Source of the DNA: Polytrichum commune
Taxonomy: Eukaryota; Streptophyta; Polytrichopsida; Polytrichales; Polytrichaceae
Assembly: GCA_950295325.1 (NCBI GenBank)
Contig: OX485806.1
Span: forward strand, 4,032,001-4,092,000
Direction: 5' to 3'
DNA length: 60,000 nucleotides
Shown: piece by piece, positions 56,343-60,000 of the stretch
Layout: every line of letters begins with the position of its first letter
Position numbering within the stretch: position 1 is the first letter of the stretch
Translations under genes and position numbers: made by a program
Notes under the pieces: model-generated
Databases searched by the model: none
Told to the model about the DNA's origin: nothing
What the model saw: the letters and a program-made list of their open reading frames with translations, nothing else

Positions 56343-56785
56343 TTAGATTGTCGGTTCCAGAGAGGCTAAGATATCTTCCTAAGTAATGTGGCTAATGTGC
56401 ACATCGACAGATGGTTTGAAGCTTCAATCAGTGCCGTTCAAAACAAACATTACCAGTTCTCTTTTGAATGTCCACTGCAGTTAAATCAGGAGTTAGGACT
56501 CGATGTTGTTAAGGATACCCTGTTCCGCTTTAATTAAGAGGACCACAGGTAGGACAGGTGCAGAAGAAGATTTCTACAGTACATTGTACCTAATATGTAC
56601 CTCATATTCATATTGAGCAAAACTTTCATCACCGGATCACTTCGCCAGTATTTGAACTATTTACAAACTTTAAACACGTGTCACATTGAGGAGCTTTCTA
56701 GACTTCCTTGTCTTCCTAGATAAGATGGGCAGCAGGGTCGGTTTCCTGGTAAGCATTATCCAGTACCCAAAGTTTATGGATACAA
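56343..56785. other. NPF 3' flank, no gene seen
   Basis: This should contain the NPF 3' UTR and terminator region. Nothing else is supported. Confidence 0.4.
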
Positions 56786-56983
56786 CTACCTCTGCAGGAC
56801 CCTGTACGTGTAAGTGTGGCCATTCATATCCTGCACTTGCCAAGTCTTGGGAAAGATCTGAACTTCCCCCTCAGGAGTGAAGACTTGGCCAGGATACATT
56901 AACACCGAATCCTTTCCCAGCCTCCTTTCCAATCCGAGTTCTCTCTTCAGGCTTGTTCCAATCGCTGCTTGATCCTCATATCC
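56786..56983 (-). other. Unrecognised coding-like exon on the minus strand
   Basis: The minus-strand frame from about 56983 to the stop at 56786 reads AAIGTSLKRELGLERRLG, then YPGQVFTPEGEVQIFPKTW and QVQDMNGHTYTYRVLQR. The composition is protein-like and the frame has no stop for about 65 codons, but there is no ATG. It could be the last exon of a small gene. The family is not recognised. Confidence 0.4.
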
Positions 56984-57548
56984 TCAACATGGTCAATGAA
57001 CTTATGAGGAAGTTGTGTCTAGGAGAAGGCTACAGTATAGGTGAAAGAGTAGCAGTGATTGGTAATACTTATCCATAAGGAGAAATAAGATGCAATCAAG
57101 ACACCACTCTGTAGTGCCAAAGGGTGTCCGCATTGTGAAAGAAATGTCTGATTTGTAATAATAGCAGGGAGAAAGACTAAAACAAATAGTGAAGTTATCA
57201 ATCTTGTCACCTACTATGAATGCAGCAACTGCGCTGTGATTAATTTCATCCTTTGATCATACAACATCATCTCAAGTGGGTACTTCTACTTTACGGAACA
57301 CCTGCAAGACATTGTAGGCCTAAAAACAGAAAACAAAACATGATGAGGGGGCCTGCACGGTAGAATAGACGAGGGCATATTGGCAAGATTTGTGGAGTAA
57401 GACATCCAAAACAGAAGTTGAGAGAAATTATTCATCTGTCTCAGACATTTCCCAACATCCTTCACAGGAATAGCTCACAACTCACACCTTGGGGCTATCA
57501 AAATTGATTTGACTTTATGAAATAGCACTGAGCTAGATATATCAAATT
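56984..57548. other. Interval between the coding-like exon and the RRM gene
   Basis: It probably contains the 3' UTR of the RRM gene on the minus strand. No other feature is visible. Confidence 0.35.
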
Positions 57549-60000
57549 CTAGTACGAACTAGTATTCCTGGGTGGGGGCTTGTCTCCTGCCAAATTAACT
57601 CTCAACTGCCTTCCATCAAATTCCTGTTGCAAATGACCACGTATAAGTACTTTCGTTTGCAAAATTTACTTACTCTGACACATGTGAGAACTTACACAAA
57701 GACATGCCAAGAACTTAAAAGCAAGGACTTGATGTGAAGTTTAAGAACTTACAGCTCCATCAAGGTTTTGAATGGCCTCAGTCACTTCTTCAGACTTTCC
57801 ATATGTTACAAAGCCAAATCCACGGGACCTTCCGCTATCTCTGTCATACACAACCTTGGCTTCCACAACATTACCAAAATCCGAGAAGAGTTGAGCAAGG
57901 GTGACATCGTCGACTCCCCATGCTAGGTTACCAACAAAGAGTTTATTGGGGTTGTTGTATCTGTTACTACCAAAGTCGCCATCAATCCTTGCCGGTCTTT
58001 CAGACCTAACACCAGTCCGAGGCTCTTTGTTTGATTGTGGAAAATTGACTTTCATTGCCCTTCCTCCTATTTCCTGGAATAAAAAGACCCAAAATATGTC
58101 ACGAGAATGGAACATCACAATATTCTCCATAACAAGTCTTGGGACAACTTTATTCCGATGATCAAAGCTCTGTGCTTCCTTGTTTAAAAGAAAAGCTCTC
58201 CAAATGACATACATAATCAATAACATACATATCCAACACTCACCCTGCTTCGTTACCTACAGAAGACCTAATTTCTCATGCGAGAATTTCAAAACCTACC
58301 GATTAGTGTGAAACTGCAATAAACCGTCCATTGATGACAATTACAAGCCTAAAAGCCAATAATCCATGAAAACATTTAAAGACACGGCATTAACTTACCG
58401 TTCCATCCAACTTCTCAATGGCCAAGGCAGCTTCCTCCCTGGTAGCCATAGTGACAAAAGCAAATCCTCGACTTTGTGAGGTAATCCTGTCATATATAAC
58501 CTGTTCACCAAATACCACCTCAGTGCAAGCACTTCAAACCTGGCACAAAGAACGTGTGTAAGCCAACCCAGAAGTCCTCATTCCATTGTAAAACAGAGTC
58601 CCCTGTTTAGGGACAAAAAATTGTCAACAACCGGCACTACTGCACATAAAAATCCCCAAGACAACCTTCTCGAGGGCAACTAGTCAAACGTATTAACAAC
58701 CATGCATATCGGTTCGAAATTCACTGATATGACCAAAAGTGAAGAATTTGTCACTAGAGGAGCGAACACATGAGTGCTCCATAGTTGAACCACAAAGGGT
58801 GGCTTCAACCCAAGGCCTTAGCCTGGCTCCCATGGAAACTCCAAGGTGAAGCTGTTTAAAGCGGGAATAGTGCTCGGATGTATGCCCTTCGTAGCACTTG
58901 ATTTCCGGTGCACTCCACCCCATCATAGTGGGGGTATCCAGATGAATCAAATATTTTCAACCACTCATATGGGAAGATACGGGCCTGTCCTTGGGAAAAA
59001 TTAGGTCGGTTTGTGCACATCCCTTCAAGGTGTTCAACTTTAAAAGGAGGCAATAGTCTTCGGGCCCTCTAGTTCTCGTGAGGGCTGTTTCAGGATTACA
59101 TATAGACTTCAGAGCGACTTGAAGATGGAGTAACACCATAGTTCACGTCGCCAATATCGTAGTCGTCTTTCTTTACTAACGGCCTCAAAATTCCATCAGA
59201 CAATGTCGCCATGGAATGTAACTTCCTATCGCTAGGTTTCACGCCTAATTCTCGTGCTGATGCTTGTTTCGGGATTACATAGACTTGGACCAGATTGAAG
59301 ATGAAGCAACACCATAATTCACGCCGATGCCAACATCGGAGTCGTCTTCTTCACTGAGCTTCAAATTCCATTGGACAAGCTAGCTGTGGAATGTAACTTC
59401 CTATCGCTAAGTTCGCCCCTAATCCTCGTGGTTCGGAATTACCAGGATTCACGCAGGTGCCAACGTCAGAGTCATCTCTTGTTAAATATGGCCTCACATT
59501 CCACTCCAGAGGACTAGGTAGCCATAGGATGTAATTTTCCTATCGCTATGTTTCAAGCCTAGTTATCGTGCTGATGCTTGTCTCGGGATTACATACAGAC
59601 TAAGACCAACTTGCAGATGAAGCCACACCATAATTCACGCCGGTGCCAACATCAGAGTCATCTCTTCTTCACTGACGGCCTCAAATTCCATTAGACAAGG
59701 TAGCCATGGAACATAACATCCTATCACTAGATTTCACAAATGCTTCCAACGGGTAGGATGTCAATGCCAGCCTATTAGCATGTAGAAAGATGACAGGCAC
59801 CTCAACGAGCTCGACATCGCCGACATCCTGGAAGACCTCAGCAAGCTGCTTGCTGTCATAGCTCCATGGGATGTTTCCTACATAAAGCTTCGTTCCTTCC
59901 TCGGGGGAAGGAGGAGGGGGGAGACTCTCCTCCTGTGGAGCCACCGATGGCTCCTCTGCAGCAGGTGAAGATTCAAATTCTAAGTCTGCAGCTCTGGCCA
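57549..60000 (-). CDS. Two-RRM RNA-binding protein, chloroplast ribonucleoprotein type (N-terminus off the window)
   Basis: Minus-strand exons 60000-59801 (partial), 58500-58399, 58073-57753 and 57623-57549 join in phase. An acidic Glu/Pro/Ser-rich segment (PAAEEPSVAPQEES) precedes RRM1, which begins KLYVGNIPWSYDSKQLAEVF (RNP2) and continues in the next exon as QSRGFAFVTM (RNP1). RRM2 has KLFVGNLAWGVDDVTLAQLF (RNP2) and RSRGFGFVTY (RNP1) and ends with DGRQLRVNLAG. The acidic lead plus twin RRM layout, and the exon breaks inside both RRMs, match the cp29/cp31 class of chloroplast proteins that stabilise, splice and edit organelle transcripts. The transit peptide would be in the missing exon. 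Intron 1 (58501-59800) contains the 5S-derived repeat and its tail array. Confidence 0.85.
58794..59180 (+). mobile_element. 5S rRNA-derived repeat, copy 3
   Basis: The 5S-like head is more diverged (aaggtgaagctgtttaaagc, gggaatagtgctcggatg) but has the same 5' prefix as copy 2 (aagggtggcttcaacccaagg) and the same body. It lies in intron 1 of the RRM gene, antisense to that gene. The tail continues into the tandem array described next. Confidence 0.8.
59070..59740 (+). repeat. Tandem array of the 5S-repeat tail
   Basis: Units of roughly 155-190 bp repeat the tail of the 5S-derived element: gggattacat, gaagatgaagcaacaccata, attcacgccg.tgccaacatc, gtcgtcttc, ggcctcaaattccatt, gccatggaatgtaacttcct and atcgctaggtttcac. 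They start near 59093, 59274, about 59430 (partial) and 59587. The single-copy elements elsewhere in the window have only the first part of this unit. Confidence 0.75.

Overview
This window looks like nuclear DNA of a green plant, most likely a seed-free land plant (bryophyte grade) or a close streptophyte alga. The evidence is spliced plant-type genes with GT-AG introns: a TIR-NB-LRR immune receptor, an NPF/PTR transporter and a two-RRM chloroplast-type RNA-binding protein. An interstitial run of CCCTAAA telomere repeats and a dense load of transposons fit the same picture. No single feature fixes the genus, so the taxonomic call is an inference.

Layout: 1-2.7 kb carries the 5' part of a minus-strand gene for a Pro/Tyr/Ser-rich protein with a coiled coil. 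3.5-8.7 kb holds decayed DNA transposons (hAT-like, then a pogo/DDE_1-like transposase). 9.4-28.1 kb is a three-level nest of retroelements. The outermost is a very decayed chromodomain Ty3/gypsy (+ strand, 9450-11790 and 27726-28050). It was split by a 5'-truncated LINE (minus strand, 11791-27725) flanked by a 14-bp target-site duplication. The LINE was in turn split by a 9.4-kb Ty3/gypsy-type element (minus strand, 17875-27255) flanked by a 4-bp duplication. Removing each insertion rejoins the interrupted reading frame. 28-41 kb is gene-poor, with hairpin elements, MITEs, a GC-rich repeated block and scattered coding-like fragments. 41.8-46.2 kb is a four-exon TNL receptor. 51.8-56.3 kb is a five-exon NPF transporter whose introns are loaded with repeats. 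57.5-60 kb is a two-RRM RNA-binding protein gene that runs off the right edge.

The most notable content is the inner Ty3/gypsy element. Its single pol frame carries protease, a C5 cytosine-DNA methyltransferase of DNMT3-like arrangement, RT, RNase H, integrase and a C-terminal PHD finger. It is broken only by in-frame stop codons, most of which can be explained by C-to-T change at CG or CHG sites. The LINE appears to encode two endonucleases (APE-type at the N-terminus, restriction-like at the C-terminus) plus RNase H, an architecture known from the Dualen group of green algae. A 5S rRNA-derived repeat family occurs at three places in and around the NPF and RRM genes.

The three intact-looking host genes are functionally unrelated (immunity, membrane transport, organelle RNA processing). 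No operon-like logic is expected or seen.
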